From contig NZ_QBFD01000046.1 in assembly GCF_003335585.1 (NCBI RefSeq), positions 397,345 to 461,344 on the forward strand: a stretch of 64,000 nucleotides of DNA, in the 5' to 3' direction. Source of the stretch: Sulfitobacter sp. DFL-14. Its GTDB lineage: Bacteria; Pseudomonadota; Alphaproteobacteria; Rhodobacterales; Rhodobacteraceae. The notes beneath the pieces were generated by a model. That model was not told where the DNA came from, did not search any database, and saw nothing but the letters and a program-made list of their open reading frames with translations. Positions 33,070 to 41,382 of the stretch are shown here, one piece after another; positions within the stretch are counted from its first letter, which is position 1; the number at the start of each line of letters is the position of its first letter. The position numbers and the translations under genes were made by a program.

Positions 33070-33393
33070 TCAGACCTGATCCCGGGGCAGATGAACAACC
33101 AGACCGTCAACCGCATGCGTCAGCCTGATCTGGCAGGACAGGCGCGAAGACGGCTTTACCTCGTCGGCGGCGCATTCCAGCATGTCATCTTCGCCCGCCT
33201 GGCGCGCCCCGGTCTGGTCGCGCCAATCCTCATCGACATAGCAGTGACAGGTTGCGCACATCATCGCGCCGCCGCATTCGCCGACGATCCCGTCGACATC
33301 ATTGTCCAGCGCCGTTTGCATCACGTTATCGCCTTCCCGGGCGTCCACGATCGTTTCTGTGCCATCTGCGGCAATATAGGTAACCTTGACCAT
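33070..33393 (-). CDS. [2Fe-2S] ferredoxin, putidaredoxin type
   Basis: 107-aa electron carrier. Cluster ligands C40, C46 and C49 in CGGAMMCATC and the fourth, C87, in RLSC. This is the adrenodoxin/putidaredoxin arrangement. Between the P450 and its reductase in one operon, so a complete three-component class I monooxygenase is encoded. Confidence 0.93.
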   Translation of the reverse strand: MVKVTYIAADGTETIVDAREGDNVMQTALDNDVDGIVGECGGAMMCATCHCYVDEDWRDQTGARQAGEDDMLECAADEVKPSSRLSCQIRLTHAVDGLVVHLPRDQV

Positions 33394-33415
33394 GACAGGT
33401 CCTTTCCCGGTTGGA

Positions 33416-34591
33416 TCAGTTCAGGGTGACGGGCAGATTGACCGGCCCGCGAAAGCCGAAACCGCGCCAGCGGACGGCTTCGGGATCGGGCAGGCTCATG
33501 TTCGGAAAGCGCTCGAACAGGGTCGGGATCATGATCTCTCCCACTGTGCGCCGCGCGATATGGGCCCCTGCGCAGTGATGCGGGCCGCTCCCAAAGGCCT
33601 GGTGTGGGTTCTTGTCGCGGAAAACGACATAGTTCTCGCCATCCTCGAACAGGTCCTCATCGCGGTTCGCAGAGGCCTGGATCGTCATGACCGTATCGCC
33701 CTTGGGGATGTCGAAACCGCCGATTTCGGTGTCTTCAAGCACCAATCGGCTGGAGAGCTGGATCGGCGCAACCCAGCGCACACCCTCTTCGAAGGCCATG
33801 CCCCATGCGTCCTGGCGGCGCACTTCTTCAAGCTGTTCGGGATTGGTCAGCAGACCATAGATAATCGTTGCCATGGCATCGCGCGGCTCGTTGATGCCGC
33901 CGCCGATGGCGATCTTCATGTTGGCATAGATCTGGCTGTCGGGGATCGGGTCTTCGGCATTTACCATCAGTGAAAGGGCCGAAGCATTGGGGTTCGCCTT
34001 GTGGTAGCCTATGAGCCTGCCGAAATGGGCGTCCATCTCGTCATTCGCGCGGTCGGTGATCCTGAAAAGCTCGGGGTCCCAGCCAAAGTTGCCTGCCCCG
34101 TCGATCAATTCCTGCGACCAGCGCATCATCTGTTCGTCCGTTGCACCATCAAGCCCCAGGATATGCACCAGGATGCGGGCCGAAACCGGGCCGCAGATCT
34201 CGCGGAAGAGGTCGACGGTATCGCCTTTCTTCAGGCGAGAGAGGTAATCGTCGGTGATGTCGCGATAAATTTGGGCCCAATTGGTTTTGATCACCTTGGG
34301 CGTATAGGCCATCTGCATCGCCATACGTTCGCGGCGATGTTCGGTGCCATCCTTGCGCATCAGCGTATGGGCACGAAAGGCCGGTTGCATCGGTGTATTT
34401 GGATCATTCGAGCTGAAAAGCTCCGGAGTATCCTTGACGTGTCTGGTATGCGCGGCCTTTGTCAGGAAGGTCCGTTTTACCCCCTCGACCCGCACAACCG
34501 GTGTATCGCGGCGCATCTGCCGGTAGATCGGATATGGATCGCGTGTCAGTTGCTCTATTCCGACATCGGTATTTACAGGTGCCAGGGGCAT
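33416..34591 (-). CDS. Cytochrome P450 with unusual I-helix motif
   Basis: 391-aa soluble bacterial P450. The start at 34591 (MPLAPVNTDVG) has GGAGGAGG just upstream and is better than an in-frame start 45 codons earlier. Heme-binding FGSGPHHCAG puts the thiolate at Cys340; the ExxR pair is E269-R272. In helix I, where most P450s have AGxDT or AGxET, the sequence is GGGINEPRD (230-238), so the acid-alcohol pair for oxygen activation is not present in the usual form. First gene of a three-gene operon, divergent from a LysR regulator. The substrate is unknown. Confidence 0.93.
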   Translation of the reverse strand: MPLAPVNTDVGIEQLTRDPYPIYRQMRRDTPVVRVEGVKRTFLTKAAHTRHVKDTPELFSSNDPNTPMQPAFRAHTLMRKDGTEHRRERMAMQMAYTPKVIKTNWAQIYRDITDDYLSRLKKGDTVDLFREICGPVSARILVHILGLDGATDEQMMRWSQELIDGAGNFGWDPELFRITDRANDEMDAHFGRLIGYHKANPNASALSLMVNAEDPIPDSQIYANMKIAIGGGINEPRDAMATIIYGLLTNPEQLEEVRRQDAWGMAFEEGVRWVAPIQLSSRLVLEDTEIGGFDIPKGDTVMTIQASANRDEDLFEDGENYVVFRDKNPHQAFGSGPHHCAGAHIARRTVGEIMIPTLFERFPNMSLPDPEAVRWRGFGFRGPVNLPVTLN

Positions 34592-34698
34592 TTGATCCTC
34601 CTCCCAAGGTGTTGCTGCGACGGTAACCGAGCACGGATATCGTGAAAACCGCTGGAAATAGATCATTGCCATCTGGAATTCCGATAGTAGGGTGAGAC

Positions 34699-35655
34699 AT
34701 GTCCACTGACGACGAGTTCCACACACTCCATCTGCGCAGCTTCACCTTGCTCGCGGCTGTCGCGCGCGAGGGATCATTTTCCGCCGCCGCTGACCGGCTG
34801 GGGCTCAATCAATCCGTTGTCAGCTATGGGATCGACAAACTCCGGCAGGTTTTTGACGACCCGTTGTTTGTCCGGATCGCCGGACAGACCCAACCGACCG
34901 CGCGGTGTGAAGAACTGATCGTTCTGGCTGACAAGTTCATCGAGGATTTCCAACTGCTCAGGACAAAGGGACGGTTTGATCCGGCCACGACGACCGAGCG
35001 TCTGGTGATCGCCTGCAACTACTATGAACGGATGCTTTTTGTGCCACGCGCCATTGCCGCCCTGTCACGGGCGGCGCCGGGCTTGCAGATCGAGATTATC
35101 GAGGCGTCAGGCATCGGTCACGAAAAACTGCTGAACCGTGATGCGGATTTGCTGATTGGTCCTTTCCAGCGGCAGAATGCTGCTTTTTACACCCGTACCG
35201 TCGCCACCGACCGCTTTGCCTACATGATTGACCCCGCGCATCCGGAGGCCGGAAAAGCTCTGACCTTGGAGCGCTATCTGGCATTGGACCACATCCTTGT
35301 GACCTATGGGGGGCGCTGGCAATCGGGTTACCTGACCGAGCTGGCGCAACTGGGTCACGGCATCGACCCTGCGATCAAAATTCCCAGCCCTGCTGGGATC
35401 GAAGAACTTGTGCGCGGCACCCGGCTGGTCGCGACACTGCCTTTCGCCCTTGCCCGCAAGATCGGCCAGGGGCTGTACACCAGTCCCGGCCCATTTGCCG
35501 CCAATTTGCAGATTCAGCTGATATGGACCGCGGTAAACCATCATTCAGAAATGCTGAAATGGGCCCGCGAAACGATCGCTGCATCCATCAAATCGGCTGA
35601 GGGCGCTACGGCACTTGGATGGCAGCATGATCCAGGCAAGGATCAAGGCCGATGA
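34699..35655 (+). CDS. LysR-family regulator, probably of the P450 operon
   Basis: 318 aa with an N-terminal winged HTH (FTLLAAVAREGSFSAAADRLGLNQSVVSYGIDKLRQVFDDPLFVR, NodD-like) and an effector domain. It is divergent from the P450 gene with a 107-base intergenic region, so it very probably controls that operon. The HTH carries FDDPLFVRIAGQTQPT, a NodD/nahR-subgroup signature. The co-inducer is presumably the P450 substrate or product. Confidence 0.89.
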   Translation: MSTDDEFHTLHLRSFTLLAAVAREGSFSAAADRLGLNQSVVSYGIDKLRQVFDDPLFVRIAGQTQPTARCEELIVLADKFIEDFQLLRTKGRFDPATTTERLVIACNYYERMLFVPRAIAALSRAAPGLQIEIIEASGIGHEKLLNRDADLLIGPFQRQNAAFYTRTVATDRFAYMIDPAHPEAGKALTLERYLALDHILVTYGGRWQSGYLTELAQLGHGIDPAIKIPSPAGIEELVRGTRLVATLPFALARKIGQGLYTSPGPFAANLQIQLIWTAVNHHSEMLKWARETIAASIKSAEGATALGWQHDPGKDQGR

Positions 35656-35694
35656 TCAAGGATGTCGGATTTGGGCCTGCCCGCCGCTGACATT

Positions 35695-36174
35695 TCAAAA
35701 ATCCATCGGCGCATTCGCCTTTACTTCCTTGATCACAAAAAAGGTCCGGGCTTGCCGGACACCGGGAAGCGAGATCAGCTTTTGGGTGTGGAACCGGTTG
35801 AAATCCGCGATGTCCGACACCCTGATCCGCAACAGGTAATCGAAATCCCCGGCCACCAGATCGCAATCCAGGATCGACGCCTCCTTGGTGATCGCAGCCT
35901 CGAAGGCGGCAAAGCTTTCAGGGGTGGAACGATCGAGGACAATGCCGACCATCACCAGCGCCCCCAGACCGACCTTGTGTGGGTCAACCATGGCCCGCAC
36001 GCCGGTGATGTAGCCCTCATCGAACAAGCGCTGGGTCCGGCGGTGGCAGGTTGCGGGGCTGACATTGGTTCGCTGCGCCAGTTCTGCATTGGTCAGCCGC
36101 CCGTCCGCCTGCAGCAGTTGCAAAAGCGCCAGTTCAGTCCGGTCGAGCGCGCGGGATGGGTTATCTTTCAACAT
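35695..36174 (-). CDS. acdR: Lrp/AsnC-family regulator, AcdR type
   Basis: 159 aa: N-terminal HTH (ALLQLLQADGRLTNAELAQRTNVSPATCHRRTQRLFDEGYI) and a C-terminal RAM domain ending LPGVRQARTFFVIKEVK. It is divergent from acdS across 220 bases, the same arrangement as the described Lrp-type acdR-acdS pair. It therefore probably activates ACC deaminase expression, perhaps with its substrate as effector. An Lrp C-terminal remnant of different sequence lies at 53786-53860. Confidence 0.87.
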   Translation of the reverse strand: MLKDNPSRALDRTELALLQLLQADGRLTNAELAQRTNVSPATCHRRTQRLFDEGYITGVRAMVDPHKVGLGALVMVGIVLDRSTPESFAAFEAAITKEASILDCDLVAGDFDYLLRIRVSDIADFNRFHTQKLISLPGVRQARTFFVIKEVKANAPMDF

Positions 36175-36394
36175 GTTACCTCTGAAAGTCGGCGGAACGC
36201 ACAGGGGTGCCGCCGCAGATGATGATTCGCTGGAATCCCTGGATGATGTATTCTTTCAGACTTATTGAGAATTTTGAAGATAAGCGTAGATACAGATGGC
36301 TTCGGGCGCGAAAGTGTAGAAATGAGCCACATACTTTGAAAGGACATTTCACAAATCCGTTGCTATCACGGGGCGACCCAAACTGGAGATAGCC
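36175..36394. promoter_or_regulatory. acdR-acdS divergent promoter region
   Basis: 220 bases, with an AT-rich stretch near 36250-36300 (CAGACTTATTGAG and GAAGATAAG nearby). The acdS start is preceded by GGAGATAGCC. Binding sites for the Lrp-type regulator are expected here but none is sure from sequence alone. Confidence 0.4.
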
Positions 36395-37414
36395 ATGTCA
36401 CTACTTGAAAAATTCGAACGGTATCCGTTGACCTACGGCAAGACCCCGATTGACCACTTGCCGCGACTGACCGCCGCTCTGGGTGGCAAGGTCGAAATCT
36501 ATGCCAAGCGCGACGACTGCAATTCCGGTCTGGCCATGGGCGGCAACAAGCTGCGCAAGCTTGAATATATCGTGCCCGACGCCATCGCATCGGGTGCTGA
36601 TACACTCGTGTCCATCGGCGGCGTCCAGTCGAACCACACCCGGATGGTGGCGGCAACCGCGGCCAAGATCGGCATGAAATGCGTTGTGGTGCAGGAAAAA
36701 TGGGTGCCCCATTTCGACGCCGTTTACGACCGTGTCGGTAACATCCTGATGACCCGTCTGATGGGTGCAGATTCGCGGCTGGTCGAAGATGGTTTCGACA
36801 TCGGCATCCGGGAAAGCTGGGAAAACGCGATGCAGTCGGTCCGCGATGCGGGGGGCAAGCCCTATGGCATTCCGGCGGGCGCCTCCGTGCATAAATACGG
36901 CGCGTTGGGCTATATCGGCTTTGCCGAGGAAGTGGCGGAGCAGGAAGAAGAGCTGGGCTTCAAGTTCGATTACATCGTGGTCTGCGTCGTCACCGGCTCG
37001 ACACAGGCCGGCATGATCGTGGGCTTCAAGAACCAGGGCCGCGCCGACCGCGTGATCGGGATCGACGCCTCGGCCACCGTGGAACAGACCCGCGCCCAGG
37101 TCACGGAAATTTCCCGCAAGACTGCCGAACTGGTCGGACTTGGCCAGGAAATCACCGAGGATGATATCGTGATCAACCCCGATTACGCCTATCCCGCTTA
37201 CGGTGTCCCGTCGGATGAAACCAATGACGCAATCCGGCTTGCAGCACAGACCGAGGCGATGATGACCGACCCGGTTTACGAAGGGAAATCCATGCAAGGC
37301 ATGATCGACCTGACGCGCAAGGGATTCTTTCCCGAAGGATCGCGGGTGCTCTATGCCCACCTTGGCGGCGCACCGGCTCTGAACGGCTACAGCTATTACT
37401 ACAAAGACGGCTGA
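36395..37414 (+). CDS. acdS: 1-aminocyclopropane-1-carboxylate deaminase
   Basis: 339-aa PLP enzyme that opens ACC to 2-oxobutyrate and ammonia. Lys52 (PLP), Ser79, Tyr295, Glu296 and Leu323 match the Lys51/Ser78/Tyr294/Glu295/Leu322 set of the Pseudomonas enzyme, shifted by one. Glu and Leu at the last two sites separate true ACC deaminases from D-cysteine desulfhydrases. Length is typical. Paired with divergent Lrp-type acdR. It could lower plant or algal ethylene if the host lives with photosynthetic organisms; it may also serve D-cysteine. A hairpin follows, before the convergent matB. Confidence 0.95.
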   Translation: MSLLEKFERYPLTYGKTPIDHLPRLTAALGGKVEIYAKRDDCNSGLAMGGNKLRKLEYIVPDAIASGADTLVSIGGVQSNHTRMVAATAAKIGMKCVVVQEKWVPHFDAVYDRVGNILMTRLMGADSRLVEDGFDIGIRESWENAMQSVRDAGGKPYGIPAGASVHKYGALGYIGFAEEVAEQEEELGFKFDYIVVCVVTGSTQAGMIVGFKNQGRADRVIGIDASATVEQTRAQVTEISRKTAELVGLGQEITEDDIVINPDYAYPAYGVPSDETNDAIRLAAQTEAMMTDPVYEGKSMQGMIDLTRKGFFPEGSRVLYAHLGGAPALNGYSYYYKDG

Positions 37415-37436
37415 ACCGGCCGCGAATGCCCGATGT

Positions 37437-37454
37437 GGGCGGCTCTTGCCGCCC
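37437..37454. terminator. Bidirectional hairpin terminator between acdS and matB
   Basis: GGGCGGC-TCTT-GCCGCCC forms a perfect 7-bp stem in the 51-base gap between convergent genes. Confidence 0.6.
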
Positions 37455-37465
37455 GCGTCACCCCC

Positions 37466-38983
37466 TCATGCGGAGGCGAACATGTCCTTGTAGGTGTCGC
37501 GCAGCAGGTTTTTCTGGACCTTGCCCATGGTATTGCGCGGCAGGCTGTCGATCACGACCAGCCGGCGCGGGTGCTTGAAACGCGCCAGCGGACCCTTGAC
37601 CGCCTCCATGATCGCATCCGTATCGGGTGTCTTGCCCTGCTTTGGGACCAGTATACCAACCACCGTTTCGCCAAAGTCCGGATGTGGCACGCCGATGACC
37701 GCGCTTTCCAGAACGCCGTCCTGCTCATCCAGCACCAGCTCGATTTCCTTGGGATAGATGTTGTAGCCGCCCGAGATGATCAGGTCCTTGCCCCGGCCTA
37801 CGATGCTGACATAGCCGTCGGAGTCGATCATCCCCAGATCACCGGTGATGAAAAAGCCGTTGTCCCGCAGTTCCTCGGCGGTCTTTTCGGGCATGTTCCA
37901 ATAGCCTTTGAACACATTGGCGCCCCTGACCTCGATGACGCCGACCTCACCTTGCGGCAGGGCTTCGCCGCTGGCCGGATCGCAGACCTTCAACTCGACC
38001 CCCGGCAGCGGAAAGCCGACAGTGCCTGCCCGGCGTTCACCCACATAAGGGTTGGAGGTGTTCATATTCGTCTCTGTCATGCCGTATCGTTCAAGAATCC
38101 GCTGGCCAGTGCGGGCCTCGAACTGCACATGTGTCTCGGCCAGCAGGGGCGCAGACCCCGATATGAAGACCCGCATATGATCAGCGGACTGCCGGGTGAA
38201 GCGGGCATCGTCCAGAAGGCGTGTGTAGAAAGTGGGCACACCCATCATCGTTGTGGCGCGGGGCATCAGGGACAGCACCTGATCCACGTCGAAGCGGGGC
38301 ATGAATATCATGCTGCCACCGGCGATCAGGGTCACATTGGTGGCAACGAACAGACCGTGGGTGTGAAAGATCGGCAGGGCATGCAGCAGCACGTCCTGCG
38401 CGGTGAACCGCCATTCCTGTGCCAGGGTCGCGGCATTCGACAGCAGGTTGGTCTGCGTCAGCATCGCCCCTTTCGATCTGCCCGTGGTGCCGGAAGTGTA
38501 GAGAAACGCGGCCAGATCATCTGCGCTGCGCTCAACGGTGTCAAAGCGATCCGGCGCGCTTTCCGCCTTTGTGACCAGCGATCCGGCACCTTCGGCGTCC
38601 AGCGTCTCGACCAGTGCGCCCAGTTCATCTGCGACGGGCGTCAGCGCCGAAACCGCGCTCGGGTCACAGACCACCAGCGCCGCGCCGCTGTCCTTGATGA
38701 AATAGGTCAGTTCAGATGTGGTGTAGGCGGTGTTCAACGGCAGGAACACCAGCCCGGCCTGAGCGCAGGCCGCAAACAGCGCCAATGCCTGGGGTGATTT
38801 ATGCACCTGTGCCGCCACGCGGGCCCCCGGCTGCAACCCCAGTCCGGTCAGCACATGGGCGATCTGCGCGGTCTGTTTCAGGAAATCCGAATAGCTCAGC
38901 GTTGTGCCGTCGATCAGGTGCAGAAAAACTGCGTCGCGCCCCAGATGGGCACCGAACAAAGTATCGTAAAGCGGGTTTGGCAT
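37466..38983 (-). CDS. matB: Malonyl-CoA synthetase
   Basis: 505-aa acyl-CoA synthetase: P-loop AFLYTSGTTGRSKGAM, core motif YGMTETNMNTSNPY, DGYVSIVGRGKDLIISGGYNIYPKEIE, and the catalytic Lys in the PRNTMGKVQKNLLR tail. Malonate-activating members keep a short N-terminus and end near this motif. Start at 38983 (MPNPLYD) rather than a long upstream open frame because the downstream gene of this operon starts normally there. Makes malonyl-CoA from malonate, CoA and ATP, then decarboxylated by the neighbouring MatA. 4 bases separate it from matA. Confidence 0.91.
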   Translation of the reverse strand: MPNPLYDTLFGAHLGRDAVFLHLIDGTTLSYSDFLKQTAQIAHVLTGLGLQPGARVAAQVHKSPQALALFAACAQAGLVFLPLNTAYTTSELTYFIKDSGAALVVCDPSAVSALTPVADELGALVETLDAEGAGSLVTKAESAPDRFDTVERSADDLAAFLYTSGTTGRSKGAMLTQTNLLSNAATLAQEWRFTAQDVLLHALPIFHTHGLFVATNVTLIAGGSMIFMPRFDVDQVLSLMPRATTMMGVPTFYTRLLDDARFTRQSADHMRVFISGSAPLLAETHVQFEARTGQRILERYGMTETNMNTSNPYVGERRAGTVGFPLPGVELKVCDPASGEALPQGEVGVIEVRGANVFKGYWNMPEKTAEELRDNGFFITGDLGMIDSDGYVSIVGRGKDLIISGGYNIYPKEIELVLDEQDGVLESAVIGVPHPDFGETVVGILVPKQGKTPDTDAIMEAVKGPLARFKHPRRLVVIDSLPRNTMGKVQKNLLRDTYKDMFASA

Positions 38984-38987
38984 GGCG

Positions 38988-40241
38988 TTATCTTTCCGCG
39001 GTCGTCGCGTTGACAAATGTCTTCGCCAAGGCGGTGACTTCCGCGCTGGCAACGATCTTGCCCTTGGTGGCAAAGTTTTCGAGGTTCTGTGAGACGGCTG
39101 ACAGGTCATAGAGGTAATTGACCATCACACCGCCCGAATTCGCCTCCCCGTTGGCCGAGGAATCGGCATCGGCATGTACCGCATGGACAAGCGCGCCATT
39201 GCCCAGATGAAAGCGCGCCACCGGATCATAGGGCGCATCCCCCCTGCCCTTTGCATCCAGCAGGTAATGCGCCGCCAGCGCGCGCCGCATTGCGGGCGTC
39301 TCGGGCATCATGATGTTGTTCCGGGCCGCCCATTTGGTCAAAAGCGGGATCGGCGAGAGGGTGGCAAAGGTCTTCAGCCCAGCCTGTTCCGCAGCAAGGT
39401 CCGCCGCCACCTGCTTTATCAGCGAGTTGCCGAAGGAAATGCTGGCCAGCCCGGCCTGGCAGTTCGAGATCGAATAGAAGACGGCCGTGTCGCAAGCCTC
39501 GGGGTTCAGCGCTGCGCGGTCTTCGGCCAGCAGGGCCTGTATGGATCCGGGAATGCCCTTGGTCAGCGCCACCTCGACAAAGATCAACGGCTCATCCGGC
39601 ATGGCGGGATGGAAGAAGGCAAAGCAGCGGCGGTCCTTGGGTTGCAACCGGCGGCGCAGGTCGTCCCAGCTTTGAATGGCATGAACCGCCTCATAGGCGA
39701 TGATCTTTTCCAGGATATGGGCAGGGCTTTCCCAGCTGATCGGGCGCAGCACCAGAAAACCGCGGTTGAACCAGGATGCGAAAAGGTGCCGGAAATCGAG
39801 GTCAAGTGCCGCCAGTTCCGGGTCATCACCGGCCAGCGACAGCAGGTCGGCCCGCATCCTGACCAACGCGCCGGTGGCGCCCGGCGCGCGGTTCAGGCGA
39901 CGGATCAGTTCCTGCCGCTGCGGCTCGGCCGCGTTCAGGAAGGCCCGGTAGGTCGCCTTTGACGGCGCCTGTTCATAGGCATCCAGCGCGGATCGCACGA
40001 CTTCGGGGTCGATGTTCATGTCGCGCGCCAGGTGCTGCAGGAAGGCCAGTTTGCCTGCATCATCAAGACTTGCGAATTTTCCCAGAATATCCTGGGCAAG
40101 CGCCTGTTCCGTCGTTTCGCCGGCACTGCCAAGCAGATCAGCGGTGAGGGCCGCAATCGGGCGGGTCGACGGGCGATCCTGACCAAAGGGGCGGTAGCGC
40201 CTTTCGAACATGGTCGACAGCAAGTCAGCAAGTATCGTCAT
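38988..40241 (-). CDS. matA: Malonyl-CoA decarboxylase
   Basis: 417-aa enzyme that converts malonyl-CoA to acetyl-CoA. Family elements: a helical N-terminal region and the acyltransferase-like C-terminal domain, with ISWESPAHILEKIIAYEAVHAIQSWDDLRRRL and CFAFFHPAMPDEPLIFVEVALTKG, followed by FYSISNCQAGLASISFGNSLIKQV. Start at 40241 (MTILADLL) has AAGGACTTG upstream. A full malonate pathway (activation and decarboxylation) is therefore present without a MatC transporter in the window. Divergent from the GntR regulator and preceded by a palindrome that resembles the MatR operator. Confidence 0.94.
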   Translation of the reverse strand: MTILADLLSTMFERRYRPFGQDRPSTRPIAALTADLLGSAGETTEQALAQDILGKFASLDDAGKLAFLQHLARDMNIDPEVVRSALDAYEQAPSKATYRAFLNAAEPQRQELIRRLNRAPGATGALVRMRADLLSLAGDDPELAALDLDFRHLFASWFNRGFLVLRPISWESPAHILEKIIAYEAVHAIQSWDDLRRRLQPKDRRCFAFFHPAMPDEPLIFVEVALTKGIPGSIQALLAEDRAALNPEACDTAVFYSISNCQAGLASISFGNSLIKQVAADLAAEQAGLKTFATLSPIPLLTKWAARNNIMMPETPAMRRALAAHYLLDAKGRGDAPYDPVARFHLGNGALVHAVHADADSSANGEANSGGVMVNYLYDLSAVSQNLENFATKGKIVASAEVTALAKTFVNATTAER

Positions 40242-40405
40242 GGTGCAAGTCCTTATGGCGGAGTGCCGCAAGCGATGAGGTGCCGCGTGTCAGGGGCGGC
40301 GTGAGAAGTGCCTGTATTTTAGGCGCAATTTCTGCGTCTGACGGGGTAAACCGCCGGAGGTGATGGGTCGATCATAGACGCATCATGTTTTTCAGGTCAA
40401 TTATT

Positions 40406-40415
40406 TTGTATACAA
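40406..40415. promoter_or_regulatory. GntR/FCD palindromic operator upstream of matR and matA
   Basis: TTGTATACAA, a perfect 10-base palindrome 47 bases before the regulator start. It equals the core of the ATTGTATACAAT site reported, as I recall, for rhizobial MatR. An identical site lies at 41322-41331. Confidence 0.7.
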
Positions 40416-40461
40416 GATATTAGTTATTGCGTGCTTCGTAGTGCCAAGCTAGTTTTTCTAC

Positions 40462-41118
40462 ATGGAACAACGCAGTGCGGTGAACATCGCAAACTCTTTG
40501 GAACAAATGATTTTCGACGGTACCTTTGCCGACGGTGATCGTCTGGACGAGGTGCGGCTGGCCGAACAATTCGGCGTGTCACGCACGCCGCTGCGCGAAG
40601 CGCTGCAACGTTTGGAAAGCTCGGGACTGGTCACCCTGATTCCGCGACGTGGTGCTTTCGTACGTCAGCCCGGACCCCTTGAACTGCTGGAGATGTTCGA
40701 GGTGATGGCCGAACTGGAAGCGGTCTGTGCCCGATTGGCCGCGCGGCGCATGTCTGATGATGCATTGGACGAGCTGCGATTGGCCAATACGCGCTGTCAG
40801 GCGGCTTCGGATGCGCAGGACACCGATCTGTATTACATGGAGAACGAAAAGTTCCACGCCACGATCTACCGCGAATCGGGCAACAGTTTTCTTGAGCAGG
40901 AAAGCCTGAAACTGCAAAAACGCCTGCGCCCCTTCCGCCGCCAGCAACTGCGCCTTCGCGGGCGGATGCCGCAATCACTGACCGAACATGAGGCGATTGT
41001 GGAGGCGCTGACGGCAGGCGATTCCAACGCCGCCGCCAATGCGCTGCGGGACCATGTGAACGTTCAGGGCGAGCGGTTTCAAAGCCTGATGGCGGGCCTG
41101 AAAGCGGCTGCATCTTAG
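40462..41118 (+). CDS. matR: GntR/FCD transcriptional regulator, MatR-like
   Basis: 218 aa: N-terminal winged HTH (DRLDEVRLAEQFGVSRTPLREALQRLESSGLVTLIPRRGAFV) and an all-helical FCD effector domain (MFEVMAELEAVCARLAARR...) with likely metal/ligand residues. There is no clear Shine-Dalgarno upstream of the ATG. It is divergent from matA and lies 264 bases before the ABC operon on the same strand. Identical TTGTATACAA palindromes in both upstream regions suggest it represses both transcription units. Malonate or malonyl-CoA is the likely ligand by analogy with MatR. Confidence 0.85.
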   Translation: MEQRSAVNIANSLEQMIFDGTFADGDRLDEVRLAEQFGVSRTPLREALQRLESSGLVTLIPRRGAFVRQPGPLELLEMFEVMAELEAVCARLAARRMSDDALDELRLANTRCQAASDAQDTDLYYMENEKFHATIYRESGNSFLEQESLKLQKRLRPFRRQQLRLRGRMPQSLTEHEAIVEALTAGDSNAAANALRDHVNVQGERFQSLMAGLKAAAS

Positions 41119-41321
41119 GGACCTGTCACGAGAATTTCATCCCGGCCTGCAAGGTCTGCCTGTCTGAAAGGGGTGGCGACACCCTTACCATTGCCCCCCG
41201 GGCAACGGGTGTACCAGCGATGCCTTGCCGACAAAGCTCAAATAAGCATCAGGCGGGTTGTTACCGGGCATGTGTCACATGAAAATGCAGTATTTGCTTG
41301 ACCAATTACAATCAGCCGATG

Positions 41322-41331
41322 TTGTATACAA
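41322..41331. promoter_or_regulatory. Second copy of the GntR operator, upstream of the peptide ABC operon
   Basis: TTGTATACAA, identical to the site at 40406-40415, 52 bases before the binding-protein start. The 264-base intergenic region holds no gene; a site overlapping a TATACA element fits repression. Confidence 0.65.
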
Positions 41332-41382
41332 AAACAAGAATAAAAATACATCATCCCGAACAACGTAACAGCGAGGACTACC

